Below are positions 22,256 through 33,737 of a stretch of 64,000 nucleotides of DNA, one piece after another. The stretch comes from Odiellus spinosus. Its lineage: Eukaryota; Arthropoda; Arachnida; Opiliones; Phalangiidae. The notes beneath the pieces are model-generated. The model saw only the letters and a program-made list of their open reading frames with translations. It did no database searches and was not told the DNA's origin. Position 1 is the first letter of the stretch. Each line of letters opens with the position of its first letter. The position numbers and the translations under genes were made by a program. The stretch covers positions 28,829,538 to 28,893,537 of the forward strand of contig OY987225.1 of assembly GCA_963920705.1 (NCBI GenBank), given 5' to 3'.

Positions 22256-22848
22256 GTTAAAAAAGGCTTAACTCAAATTGAAAATCAATCATCAACCTTC
22301 ATGCAACCACCAGCTGACATAAAATAAATGTCAAACGCCAAAACCAAAGGAAAAGGACCAAAACCAAAAACCATACAAAAAAGTATGGAAAATTTCAGAA
22401 ACGTGTGGACTTAATAACTTACAGCATCATCAATAATTGGAATGCAAGTACCAAAATTAATTTATCCAAAAAAAAAGCTACTGCAAATTTGGTAACCAAA
22501 GCAAATAATGTTGAAGTAAAAAAATTATTAGATGAAGCAAATAATGTTGAAGTTAATTTAAACCAAAACCAAAGCAATTACTTATGGCAAAGTTGAAAAA
22601 TAATGAAAATCCAAGCTACTAATCTCAAATTTGAAAAATATTAATAAAATCTGAAGCGAATGAAGCCAAAGTTAAAAAAGGCTTAACTGAAATTGAAAAT
22701 TAATCATCAACCTTCATGCAACCACCAGCTGACGTAAAATAAATGTCAAATGCCAAAACCAAAGGGAAAGGACCAAAACCAAAAAGCATACAAAATAATA
22801 TGGAAAATTTGAGAAACGTGTGGACTTAATAACTTACAGCATCATCAT
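22256..22848 (+). repeat. 415-bp tandem duplication (second unit partial)
   Basis: GTTAAAAAAGGCTTAACT begins at 22256 and again at 22671. The first unit runs to 22670 and includes repeat R (22430-22675). The second unit stops at about 22848, inside a candidate minus-strand exon. A weak open frame (22405-22596) falls in the repeat and is not considered a gene. Confidence 0.85.
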
Positions 22849-23011
22849 CGTAACCTTCATTAAACAATATAGCGGCCAAGGAATTATAAACGTCTCCAGG
22901 ATAATTCGAATTCATCGTCGTTAAAGCATACGAACTGAAAAATTTACACGCACTGAGTACGAACAAAAAAAAAGATACCAATTTGATTAATCTCTTTTTC
23001 GAATCATCAAA
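22838..23011 (-). CDS. candidate exon of a small secreted protein (uncertain)
   Basis: Read on the minus strand, this open stretch encodes a strongly hydrophobic signal-like segment (RLIKLVSFFLFVLSACKFFS), then SYALTTMNSNYPGDVYNSL and an acidic end GYDDDA immediately before a GTAAGT donor (22832-22837). The frame closes upstream at TGA just above 23011, so an initiating ATG would have to come from another exon, which I cannot place. The TATA-like sequence at 23128-23139 reads as TATTTATATA on this strand. No family is recognised. It may be an exon of a gene disrupted by the adjacent tandem duplication, or chance. Confidence 0.3.
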
Positions 23012-23640
23012 TCAAAGAAGCATTGTTCATTGCTTGACTAACCACACGTACTAACCACAGAATACGTGAGGTTATTCTGACAAGGCTTAGGTCACCGAGA
23101 GATTTAAGTTAGGTTATCGTATATAAATACCGGTTTAACCATTCCTAAACAAACACGCGCATTCGAAACCTAAACATCTATCTTTCCAACGTTCCTACCC
23201 TTTCTTTATCTCGCTTGACACTGGTAGGTTATTTATAAAAATCATGAGAAAATGCGGGAGAAAACTCTAACCCTAAGAGAGCTAGGACTTTCACCGGGGA
23301 ACTCTTCATTTCAAGTTCACAAAACTTATCTTGTGTGGCCTCTGAAGAAACAGGGATAAAATGTTTTACCCGCCTAACCGATGTATACAAAAAGCATGAC
23401 GCACACTAGGAAATTGGTAAAATGAAAGCAATGCTCAAATATTGAACGAATTGTAGGAATTTCGTCAATATAGGACTTAAAGATAACGGTTATATTTTAG
23501 GGAAAATTTCAGATGTAATTATTGGGTTTAATAATTAATTTTCGTTTCTAAAGAATAAATTTTAAGTCATTTATAAATAAAATTATGGAATTATCCATGA
23601 ATATCCTCACAAATCCTATGTAAATTTATTTAAACTATTA
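23012..23640. other. intergenic with an orphan TATA-like site
   Basis: TATATAAATA at 23130-23139 on the plus strand has no recognisable downstream coding exon. No gene supported. Confidence 0.35.
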
Positions 23641-23689
23641 ATTTCTAGCCTAACCTTCATACTGAAATATATTATTATATCCTAAACTT

Positions 23690-24115
23690 TATTCTAATCA
23701 AATTATAATTAAACCTAAACTAATCTCAATTTTAACCTAAAACAAACCTCAATTTCAACCTTAAATTTAATCAAATCACAAGTTTAACATAATTCGTAAC
23801 TAAATTAACCTCAAGTTTAACCTAAATCTTAATTAAATCAATCTCAAGTTTAACATAATCTTAAATAAATTATCCTCAAGTTGAACATAATCTTAAATTA
23901 ATATCAACTTTGACATAATATTAATTAAATTCACCTCAAGTTTAACCTAAATCTAGATTAAATTAACCTCAAGATTAATCTAATTTTAATTAAACCAATC
24001 TCAATTTTAACCTTAAACTTAATTAAACCAATCTCAATTTTAACCTAAAACTTAATTAAACCACACTAAATTTAACGTAAAACTCAAACTAGCATAAATT
24101 TAACATTAAATTTAA
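23690..24115. repeat. degenerate AT-rich minisatellite
   Basis: Roughly ten imperfect units built on CTCAAGTTTAACCTAAA(T/A)CTTAATTAAAT, with a period of about 35-40 bp. The orientation is consistent throughout. Confidence 0.8.
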
Positions 24116-24798
24116 TTTAATTATCAACGAACCATTTAAAGGGGGAGTGAAATGCAAAATTTAAATTCCCTTACCTCAAACCTAGGTTTTAAATAACCAT
24201 TTAAACCACTGATATCGATTATTAAAAAAAAATTTAAACACTTACTGCAAATTTAGGTTTAGCTTAAGTTTAAAAATACAAACAACGCAGGCTATTAATT
24301 ATTTATGCGTTAATTTAAATAAATTTTATAGTATTTTTACACTGGCAGGGAAATAAGAAGATATCGGCTTTATCGCGAAGAACCAAAAAAGGATTTGAAA
24401 TAACTTTACTACTCCTAGCGGCTATATTAGAAAGTATATAGCCATAGTCCCAGACACTGTAGTTCTACGAGTAAATCCAAATTTGAACCGGATTTCGCCT
24501 TGACCGAAAAAACGAGAGTGAAATTAAGGTAGAAAATATCTTGCCATCAAATAAAAGAGAAAACATATTACCCAATGTTTTATTTTTCCTATTATATTAT
24601 CTAGGTTTCGGTCAAATTTAATTTAAAACTCGTATAATTTATTATTTTTGAAGTAGAAGATAAGACGAGCAGCTGGTTTTTCCCGGCTATTAATATAATC
24701 TTTAATTTATTCATCTGAACTTTTAATTTATTTGAAAATAAGCTATTTCAACATTATAATAGGTTATTGTTTTATATTGGCTATATTGGTATAGATAT
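24115..24798. other. intergenic, no gene seen
   Basis: AT-rich; a TTTAAAGGGGGAGTGAAATG start near 24137 faintly resembles the TTAA MITE ends, but no partner end was found. Confidence 0.35.
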
Positions 24799-25292
24799 AG
24801 AGCTCGGAATTCGTATAATCTTTGTTTATTGAATATGATTAATGTAATTTTTTTTATTAGGGTTAACGAATATCTGAATGCAAGGCAAATTTTTTATTCG
24901 TACTCATTCATTCGCCGATAAGAACAATTTTAAACTCGAGTTTCTTCGCGGATTTTAACGTAAATTGAGATATTGAAGCTAGAATGTAGAAATAATTTAT
25001 TCGGTTCCTTTCAATTTAGATTAAAATATAATTATTATATTTCATTCTACACGGATTTTGAGAAACAACAAATTTTTATCTTTGGATTATCCGTTCGAAT
25101 ACACGCGTAATTTGTTTATTAATCAAGCTTTAAATTTTATCTCCGGATAATTCGTATCCATTTGATTGATATACGTCTGTTTATATAATTTATGGTTTTA
25201 TATTAACAAACAATTTATCCTAGATTAAAATATATGAAAAAAGCCTAGTTATTAATGGATATCCTAAGATATTCATCCGATTCCAAGCTCTA
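24799..25292. repeat. probable MITE with TAGAGCTYGGAAT ends
   Basis: TAGAGCTCGGAATTCG near 24799 is mirrored by CGATTCCAAGCTCTA near 25277. A third end-like site, GATTCCGAGCTATAG, lies near 25419. Ends resemble those of the 33010-33198 element. No coding capacity and no clear target duplication. Confidence 0.5.
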
Positions 25293-25484
25293 GGTATAGA
25301 TTAAAATAATAAAATTTAAACCTAAAAGCCATAGTCATTTTTAGTCGCAAACAATTTATCCAAAAATTAAATTAAATATGAAATTAAAACAAGATAATGG
25401 TTATTAGATTCCGAGCTATAGTTGTAATTCCATTAAAGGACAATTATAGTATAATTTTTTAAAGGGCTTCCCATTTTTTGTATA

Positions 25485-25516
25485 ATAATAATAATAATAA
25501 TAATGGTGGTGGTGGA
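25485..25516 (+). repeat. compound microsatellite (AAT)n(GGT)n
   Basis: About eight AAT/TAA triplets followed directly by four GGT triplets. Confidence 0.9.
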
Positions 25517-25519
25517 AAG

Positions 25520-26406
25520 CATCAATTAGATTCAACTTAATTTTTTTAAGATATAGGGAAAAAATTATAAAACTTTATACCCTCAAGGTTGCAAAAATTC
25601 AAACTTTTTCACAATATAATATTATAATGTCGAACTAATTATTAAAAAAAAAACCTAAAGGGGATACTTAAAAGCTACAACGAGTAATTAGAAACTACTA
25701 AATTCATTGGAATTTTGGAAAGTTTAAGTTTAAAGAGCTAATCAATTATTTTAAAAAATCATCCAATCTAAGTGTAATAAATAAATTTATTATTTTTGTA
25801 ATAATGAATATAAAATGGAGCTTTAATTCGACTACGAAATTCTAATGACGCAATTAGGATACATCTACCGTTAATTAACAACACACGATTAATTTCGACA
25901 ATGAGAGTTAGAAAATAATTTAATTGCAGCTAGTTTGTTTTATCGGTTGTTAAGCCATAATTGAAATATAAATCATTTACCCCTTAAAACTAATAATTAA
26001 TTCAAGGTGGGTGTTTTAATGAAGTAGCTTAATTACATAGAGATTCTTCTCAATAACGCCCTGATGGGTCATAAAGTGTGATGATTCCAATTAAAAATTA
26101 AACTTATTAAAATTCTTATCTTTCTTTGTAAAAGTGTTATTTGGTGAAAATTTCAACGGATTTAATTTGTAGAATTAAAAACGCTTAAGAAACCCTTTAG
26201 TTAAAAATAACGATTAAATTTCCCCCATGCTTCGGGTGATATTTCGACACAGCATGCCGTAGACTATAAAATAAACTTTTTTTTTTGTTAATTTTATTTT
26301 AAAGACTATGATGAAAATAATGAGATTTTTTATTAGAGGCTTAGAAATCAAAGGGTTAGATGCGCGATATTTATTGTACTAAAAATTATTCAGGTAATTG
26401 TATTTC
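25520..26406. other. intergenic, no gene seen
   Basis: AT-rich; nothing supported. Confidence 0.4.
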
Positions 26407-26839
26407 AGACAATTAAAAGGACTAGAAGGATCGGGTCTAATTGGGTTATGTTCCGGTTCCGGCGTTCGCTGATTGGCTGTAAACCTCTGATGTCATAGGA
26501 ATCACGCTAGGGATGATCATTTATTTTTTTGTACGCCGATTACGTATTGAGTTATTATCAATACGATTACGGTGATTACGCGAGTGATTACGAGGACTTC
26601 AATGACTACACAAGTGAGTACGATGTTTACGGCTTTTTTCGTAGCGCCTACATCGATTACAGTCATTATAAAATGCCTACGAATTACGCGAAGTAATCAA
26701 TTCATCGGAATCACGTGACTTAACGTCATTGCCTTTAGGATCAATAGTTAGCCACGGTTTCCGGAACATACCCAATTTTAGGCGTGACACAATCAAGCTT
26801 TTCAAAGGTTATTCTTTCTAGTCCTTCTGTTTATTGTCT
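26407..26839. mobile_element. nested MITE: imperfect inverted repeats with a GATTACG core
   Basis: Left arm AGACAATTAAAAGGACTAGA plus AATTGGGTTATGTTCCGG; the right arm is CCGGAACATACCCAATTTT and TCTAGTCCTTCTG up to ATTGTCT. The centre (about 26510-26720) is a different sequence dominated by repeated GATTACG/CGATTACG motifs, which may be a second element inserted in the first. Confidence 0.65.
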
Positions 26840-26844
26840 ATGAT

Positions 26845-28400
26845 AATTAAAATTCACCCATTAATTTAATGTACTAAACTTTATCCAAATGATAGAAAAG
26901 CAATTTTTCTAGAAAACTATAAGTACACTATACCTTTAATTCACGATTTTAAACAGGTTTCAATCTCCCATGTAGAATGTACGAAAACGTTTAAACAGCC
27001 GCTAGTTGCGTCGTGATTTGTATATTGTCTTAAACGGGAGCTTATTTTGAAACCTTAACTAACCCAGATAACTTTCAATTGTATTTCACTTTCAACAAAC
27101 AATTACGTCAGAGATGTAATTAGGTACTGGTGTAATCATAAGACCTACGTTACTGTTAGCCAGGTTTCCTACACCTTTAAATTCACAATTTAAAAAAAAT
27201 GACTCTTATTTTAGGGGGGTATCTTGCATTACGATTTTCACTATGAAGCGCGAACCAATGCAATAGATTAGACTAAATACAGTAAAAGCTATATAAGGAA
27301 AAATATAAATTTAAGAGCCATGATGATGTCATGATCATTGACGTCCTATTCAACATGTACGTCTTTTAAATTTATTAAACTACGTCCAAGACAATAGAAC
27401 GATTTTTAACTAAAGTTAAAATAGTTACAGAATCCTAACTGATTAATATAATGAAATACTTTTTACTTTTCATGGGCAATTGACTTCTAATCGTTTGAAT
27501 TAAAACTAAATTACATTCAAACTAATAAAAAGCAACTGTCCATGAAGTAATTACTGTCATTCATTAAAAATAATTTCATTATTCAACACCAATGTAGCAA
27601 ATAAATTTAACATATAGTTATTTTTTAATATAAATAATCCAGAATTACGTTTAATTAATCAAGTCTACAGAAGTGGTTCAATCTCGATTAAAACTAATTT
27701 TGTAATAAAGATTAATAATGTAAATAATTTTGTTTTTAGTGATCGAATGCTCACTTTAATTATGATAATAATTTATACGTTAATTAAGAGTGCGTGAGTG
27801 AGATTTTCGGGTGTTATTTAGTGTAACACAGATGACAAAAGTGTAGAACTTTTTGAGCGAATAGTTTCTGGTTTTAATTAGATATTTAAATTATTTATAT
27901 ATGTAAAAGTTAAATATATAAATTTAAGGTTTTTATATAGTAATTTAAACTGCATTAGAACAGCATTAAGTATATATTTAAATTATATTTTTGTTCGAAA
28001 GTAATTCTTGGCTAAATCATATTGAAAATAATTTTCAACAATTAATTAATTAACGTAGCCGGTGTACAAGCCTGTAGCTTCGACTGTACTATAAAGCCAT
28101 TACGTAACTGTCTACCTATTTAGCATAGTCAAAGGCTGTAGTCAGTTGTGTAATCAGGTAGTCAGTGTGCAGATTTTACGTTAGTTAATAACCGCTCGAC
28201 TCTTGCGAACGGGATATTTAGTTAAAATTAAAATGCTAAATACTGTTCAAGGGGAATTTGGTCACAACTATATCTTATATGTATAAGCTAAGAAAATTAA
28301 CTTTGCAACAATAAAGTTTCAATCACACTTAGAAGTATCCAACTATTGTTCGAGGTTTATGTTAATTTGGTTAAAGTGAGGCTGTTCTGCATTTTTCATG
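26845..28400. other. intergenic, no gene seen
   Basis: AT-rich, nothing supported. Confidence 0.45.
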
Positions 28401-28469
28401 AACTTCAAATGAAAATTGAATATCATTTTCGAAAAGATCGTTAGAAATCTATTCAAAATATATATATGC

Positions 28470-28690
28470 ATATGTCAAAGAAATAATTTCGGCAACAGTA
28501 AAAATATATATTTCATAATCGCCATTTTCGAAATTTTTAAAAATGAAATTAAGTCGCCGGGTGGCTATTGTAGAGCCTACATTAATAATTCTAGCGCGTT
28601 GTGCCACGTGATAAGGTCACTTTCGCGCGTTTTTTTCGTAAAAATACTTAATCCAATATTTTAAAATTATCGTTAATTACATTCTACAAA
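28470..28690 (+). repeat. dispersed repeat family D, copy D1
   Basis: Shares CGCGTT(G/C)TG(C/G)CACGTGATAAG, TTTCGCGCG and AAAATTATCGT(T/C)AATTACATT with 51640-51870, over about 200 bp. An open frame in this copy is not preserved in the other. Confidence 0.65.
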
Positions 28691-28699
28691 AAAACTACG

Positions 28700-30580
28700 T
28701 CACATCAACCGAAAAATTTAAAAATTTGAATATGCCATGTTAATAGAATGAGAAGATATAAAATTATAATATCCATATGCATTCGAAAAATATTTATCAC
28801 AGCCTCACTTAAAACTTAAAATTTAATTTCAATCATTACATTACATAAACTAAATTATTCAATATAAATCAATAAAATAAAACTAACCTTGTCGCTTAAG
28901 GATTACAATATAACCAATTCGAATTACTTTAGCAACGTAACAAGAAATACGCGACTAATAACAACGAACCGACGTTGAATCTATATAACCAGAGAATGAT
29001 ATATTACTTTAAAATTTTCAAAACTAAAAAAATAAAAAATAAAAACCCCGAACAATACCGTTTGTCTTGCGTGAGTTACGCTAATCACGAGAATTTTTTC
29101 ATAAAAGAACTACGTAATGTCATTCAAAATTAAGGGGTCTGAGCGCGCAAATATAGCGACCTTTATTATAACTAATAGAGAGACACGCAAAAAAAAAAAA
29201 AAAAAAATTATACTCTTGTTGTAACAATAAGCTAGAAAAACTGACCTTCTCCACGCTGACACGGTGATAAAATTGTCGCTAATGTAATTTTTAACTTTAG
29301 TATAATGCAAAAAGATATAGACAACTTGCTTTGAATGTTTTTTAAATCCTTTACCGGGTACGTTGAATAAGTTTATTTTTTTTTTTTGGCAAGAAAGATA
29401 TTTAGTCAACTAGAGAAGCTGTTGACCATGAACATAACGCTTCTATGGTTACTCGGGAAATGGGTTCAACGTAATTACGACATTTAGAAAAGTTGCTTCG
29501 AGTGTTCACCCAAAAATAACGAATGAATGAAAAGTTATACATATAGTTAATCAAACCCGTTAGGAAACTTTATCTCTGTTATAAATTTCGATAAGTGGAT
29601 CTACCTTGGAACAGAGACTTATTTAGATTTTTATTACATATTTCTTTACACGTGATTTTTAATTTGAGCCCAATTTAGTTTCGAAACTAGATGTTTGGAA
29701 ATAGACTATGCATTCGGAATATTAAATTAGTTAAAGAGCAAATGTGATGAGCATATATTTGTTACGTTCAAATTCATAGGAAAAAAAAAAAAAAAATTCC
29801 ATAAATTCAGGTGCATATAAAACATTTCCTGATTTTTTCCAGAAACTAAGATTTTGAAAACTGCTGATTTAGTGTCATTGAAATTTAGGATTAAATCATC
29901 GTAGAGTTCTATACATTTCCCTGCTTTCCCTGATTTCCTTGATTTCCATGATTTATGTCAATTTGTATGAGGTTTTTCTGATATTTTCCTGTTTTTTTAG
30001 CAACATTCAAATTCCCTAAACTTAAAATTCAGCCGTGAAACTTGCTCTTTAAGGTGGCGAAAATATTGCTACAAATATCTTGAATTTTATGAAATTTCTA
30101 ATATATGTTTTATTGATTTTCAAAATGTACTCGCTGATTTAGACGAACGATAAATTTAAATAAGTGAAGTATGACATAATTGTTTTATGAACTTAGTCTT
30201 ACGGTTCATTTAAAATTAATTTTATTCTTAAAAAAAATGAGAGTGACGTTTAGATTTTGAAATATCATTTTGAAGAAATTTCATACTAAAAATTTCAATA
30301 ATGAATTATTTCAAAACTCAAATATATTAATATAGTTGTCGATTTTAAAGTCAATTCTTTTATATGGAAATTAATTCTTTAAAAATATTAAATGCCTGAT
30401 CAGAATACAAATGTCATTAATTACAGGGATGCTAGACTCGTGTATTTGTAATCGATATGAACTGTAAAAATACGCGTTGAAACAAGTTGAAGGGAGGGCG
30501 ATGTAAGTGTTTTTTCATTGATTATGCGACACGTTTTGCGAAATAAAATATTCAGGAATTGTTTCTGAAGAGCATTCTGA
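28700..30580. other. intergenic, no gene seen
   Basis: AT-rich spacer with poly-A/T runs near 29190, 29375 and 29790. No supported gene; open frames such as 29110-29409 (minus) are low-complexity and without domain. Confidence 0.45.
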
Positions 30581-30990
30581 AATTGGTCCAGTGGAATTCA
30601 CAATGAATCTCGCTGAAAAATCTAATAGCTCTTGCCCTTCAAAACAATTAGTCATCAAGTTGCGTAACTACTACCGTGACCCCACGAACCGTATAAGCCG
30701 CGTTCATAGTACGAATTGAAATCGATTGAAACCGTTTCAAAACGTTTCGCTAGAGTCGTGTGAACGGAAAACCGTCTTTTCTCGAATCGATTTGATTCGA
30801 TTTCTCGAAACTGCTTCGGGAACCAGTTTCATACCGATTCGTTTTCAACAACCAATAGATGAAGCTACAATAAATCGATTTATAAAGATAATTCGTGAGC
30901 ACGTGACGCTTAAAACGATTCCTGGCGATTTTAATATCGGTTTGATTTTACCATTTCAAATCGATAAAGAAATGCTAGTGTAACCGAAGC
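30580..30990 (+). repeat. dispersed repeat family C, copy C2
   Basis: Contains AAGCCGCGTTCATAG (30695), AATCGATTGAAACCGTTTC, AAAACGTTTCGCTAGAG, GCTTCGGGAACCAGTTTCAT and GAAGCTACAATAAATCGATT. The 85-codon open frame inside is not kept in C1 or C3. Confidence 0.75.
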
Positions 30991-30999
30991 TATTGTTTA

Positions 31000-32640
31000 A
31001 TATTATTGTTGTTAGAGACTTCCATATAAGGGTGTATCATTGTAAAGCCATTCCATTTTTCTACCCCCCAATGGTTGCGCATACATATTCCCACATTTTA
31101 GTACTAACACTTGTGACTTAAATTAACCATTACCATTAATTAGTGAATCATAATTTAACAGGGTCAGGACAAAATTTGAATTTAAAACTAATTTCCTAAG
31201 AAAGAAAAACAGATATAAAGCCCATATCTGTCTGCTTTGAAACGTTGGTATTCAAAATGAATAAAGGCGTAGGCTTAAAATGTGTAGATAAATACCCCCA
31301 TAAGTTTTAAGTTCCATTGAATTTGAATTTTTGAAATATATAATCGTAGGCGTACGAATAGTTTTTAAGTTGTTTTCAATAGAAAGGTTCCCGGAATCCC
31401 GTTTTCACTTTTAAAAAATCTTTTTCTAAGTTCCCTCTTCTTGGCTGACAATTTATTTTGCGTAATCTTCACTCCTATCCGTAGAATCTAGGTCGAAGGC
31501 GCGGTAATTCGAAATGAAATACGGTAACTAGACATTTATCGAGAAGGCCCCTGCTGTATTTCTTGTTCTCACTCGTGTAAGCTAATTTAAAATTTGTTTT
31601 CGGACACCCAATAAAAACTCATATATTGAAAAGTTATATTGCAAAATAACCATCATTAAACCATGGTTTCTAAATTTATTCACCTATTGCTTTATTTTAT
31701 TAATAGCCTGTCTAAATTTAAACTTTTCTGACGTCACTCAGTGAAAAGTTATAAATAAATAGCTTAAGTTTAATAGTTTAAATGAAAGTATATACTTCAT
31801 TAGCTGGATTTCGAGATTATAAACAAATCTGTCACACCATCTATACTCTATTGGTAACGGCATCCATTTAAAACTTTAAACAGCTAACCACTACTTAACT
31901 AGTGGAAACCTATAAGGAAAATTTGCTTATATTATTAATTGTAAAGCTAAAACAAAACATAAAAAAACAGATAAATCTTCCTAAATACTTAAAAGCTCTA
32001 TTAAATTTGGTTATATTCTTAATTTTACGAGAAATTTAAGAGTCTTACACATGCAACACAAAACCGGTATATGAAATTAAGCATAATAGTGCCAAATGGC
32101 GCCACCGCACTCAAAAGACTTAAAAATAATTTAATACAGTCGGTGGAGAAACAATATAGTTCAATGAGAGTTGATACGGACTACTTTTTTACACGTGGTT
32201 TAATATTGCGTATCAATTCTCCTTAGCTTCCCCCTTTACTCCCAACTATTCTTGAACATAATTAGGTACATTAGTAGGAAAGAAAAGACAGACCGGCCTT
32301 GAAGGAAATTCAACATTTAAATAATTCAAAATAAGGCTGAGAACTTTCTAAACCCCATCTTTGTTAAATACGACGAAACTATAAGATTTAAAACTTAGTT
32401 TTAAATTGATTATATTTTATTTTAAATATATATGATAGTATTAAAATAAAATATAGCAATTAAATATGAATAAATTACATTTTTTTAATCATTTTGTGAT
32501 TAAATAAACGACATCTATATCCAAAGTAACGCGAGTAAAATAAATTAAAGTGATGTCATAATATTTTTTAGGAAAGTCTATGTATTATACTTTTATCTTT
32601 TTCATACTGGAAGCGAGCGAGTTTGAATTTTAATTTATTT
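31000..32640. other. intergenic, no gene seen
   Basis: AT-rich; nothing supported. Confidence 0.45.
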
Positions 32641-33009
32641 AAGCCGCGTTCATACTAGGCCTAGGAATCGATTTAAACCATTTCAAAACGTTTCGCTAGA
32701 CTCGTGTGAACAGGAAACTTTTCTCGAATCGATTTGATTGCACGAAATTGCTTCGGGAACCAGTTTCATTACCGATTCGGTTTTAATAACCGATAGATGA
32801 AGCTACAATAAATCGATTTATAAAGATAATGCTCGAACACGTGACGTTTAAAATGAATATCGGGTTTCAAATCAATTAAGAAATGCTAGCTCAAATAAAA
32901 TTATAATAAATCAATTTATGATGATAGGTGAACAGATGAGGCTCAAAAGTATTTAAATATCGGTTTTGAATTTATCGATTAAAATCGATTGGATACGCTA
33001 GTGTGAATG
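32641..33009 (+). repeat. dispersed repeat family C, copy C3
   Basis: Starts AAGCCGCGTTCATACTAGG and ends GCTAGTGTGAATG; GTTCATACTAG and its rough complement CTAGTGTGAA suggest short terminal inverted repeats. The interior matches C2. Confidence 0.75.
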
Positions 33010-33198
33010 TAGAGCTCGGCGTTTGGACAAGATTATTCATAAATAACGGTTAATCATTTATTTATGAATGAAAATCGATATTATTCAGTAAATTATTCGC
33101 GATAACATGCTTTTATCATAGACTCCCCTGTGGATAATCTCAAATTATGAATAAAGATAAAACAAACGGATATTTTCTTGTCCAAACGCCAAGCTCTA
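33010..33198. mobile_element. MITE with TAGAGCTYGGCGTTTGG ends
   Basis: TAGAGCTCGGCGTTTGGACA at the left is mirrored by TGTCCAAACGCCAAGCTCTA at the right, with one mismatch over about 23 bp. 189 bp, non-coding. It begins exactly where repeat C3 ends. Confidence 0.82.
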
Positions 33199-33660
33199 GG
33201 CCCGAATTGAATCAGGTTGTGTTGGCTACTTTAAAGGTCATAGCAGATAATTTTTTTTTTTTTTTCCATATAATAAATATTTTAACCATTAAATTTGCAT
33301 AAATTGTGTCAAACCATTAAGCTAGTAGTAAAAGCGAGAAATATTTTGTTATTTTCCTTATAACTAAATGTACTAGTAACTATTTAATCAAAAAATAATT
33401 ATAAGGTATTTCGTCAAAATTTACAACAAACCAGGAAAAAAAAAAATTTAATCATCGCTTCAAGCAACGGCGAAATTCGTTTCAAAGGGGCCCCAATTCC
33501 CATTTTTCAAGGTGCTACAGTTTTTTTTCTTCTTCCAGATACATGAAAGTAAACCGTTATACAGGAGATGGGCCCCAAATAATTTAAGAACGCGGGTCAA
33601 CAAAAAGATAGATTTCTTCCGATTGGTTGAAATTACATTAAAGACACTAAAGGCCCCCTT
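33199..33660. other. CP6 upstream region
   Basis: AT-rich with poly-T runs; no gene. The two overlapping open frames (33460-33784) run through the CP6 promoter and exon 1 and are not genes. Confidence 0.4.
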
Positions 33661-33671
33661 AAAATCGGGGC

Positions 33672-33679
33672 TATATAAG
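33672..33679 (+). promoter_or_regulatory. CP6 TATA box
   Basis: TATATAAG 66 bp before the ATG at 33738, as in the other cluster genes. Confidence 0.7.
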
Positions 33680-33737
33680 CGAAAGAATTCATTTCCAAGC
33701 ATCTCAAAAACGTTTTTCGAAAGTTTTAAAGAGCACC

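Noticed and set aside
22838-23011. Similarity of the candidate exon to an arthropod neuropeptide precursor
   Set aside because: Only a few residues (NSL) resemble known peptides; no dibasic cleavage or amidation site is visible.
23690-24115. CRISPR-like array
   Set aside because: Units are degenerate, AT-rich and contiguous without spacers; the context is eukaryotic.
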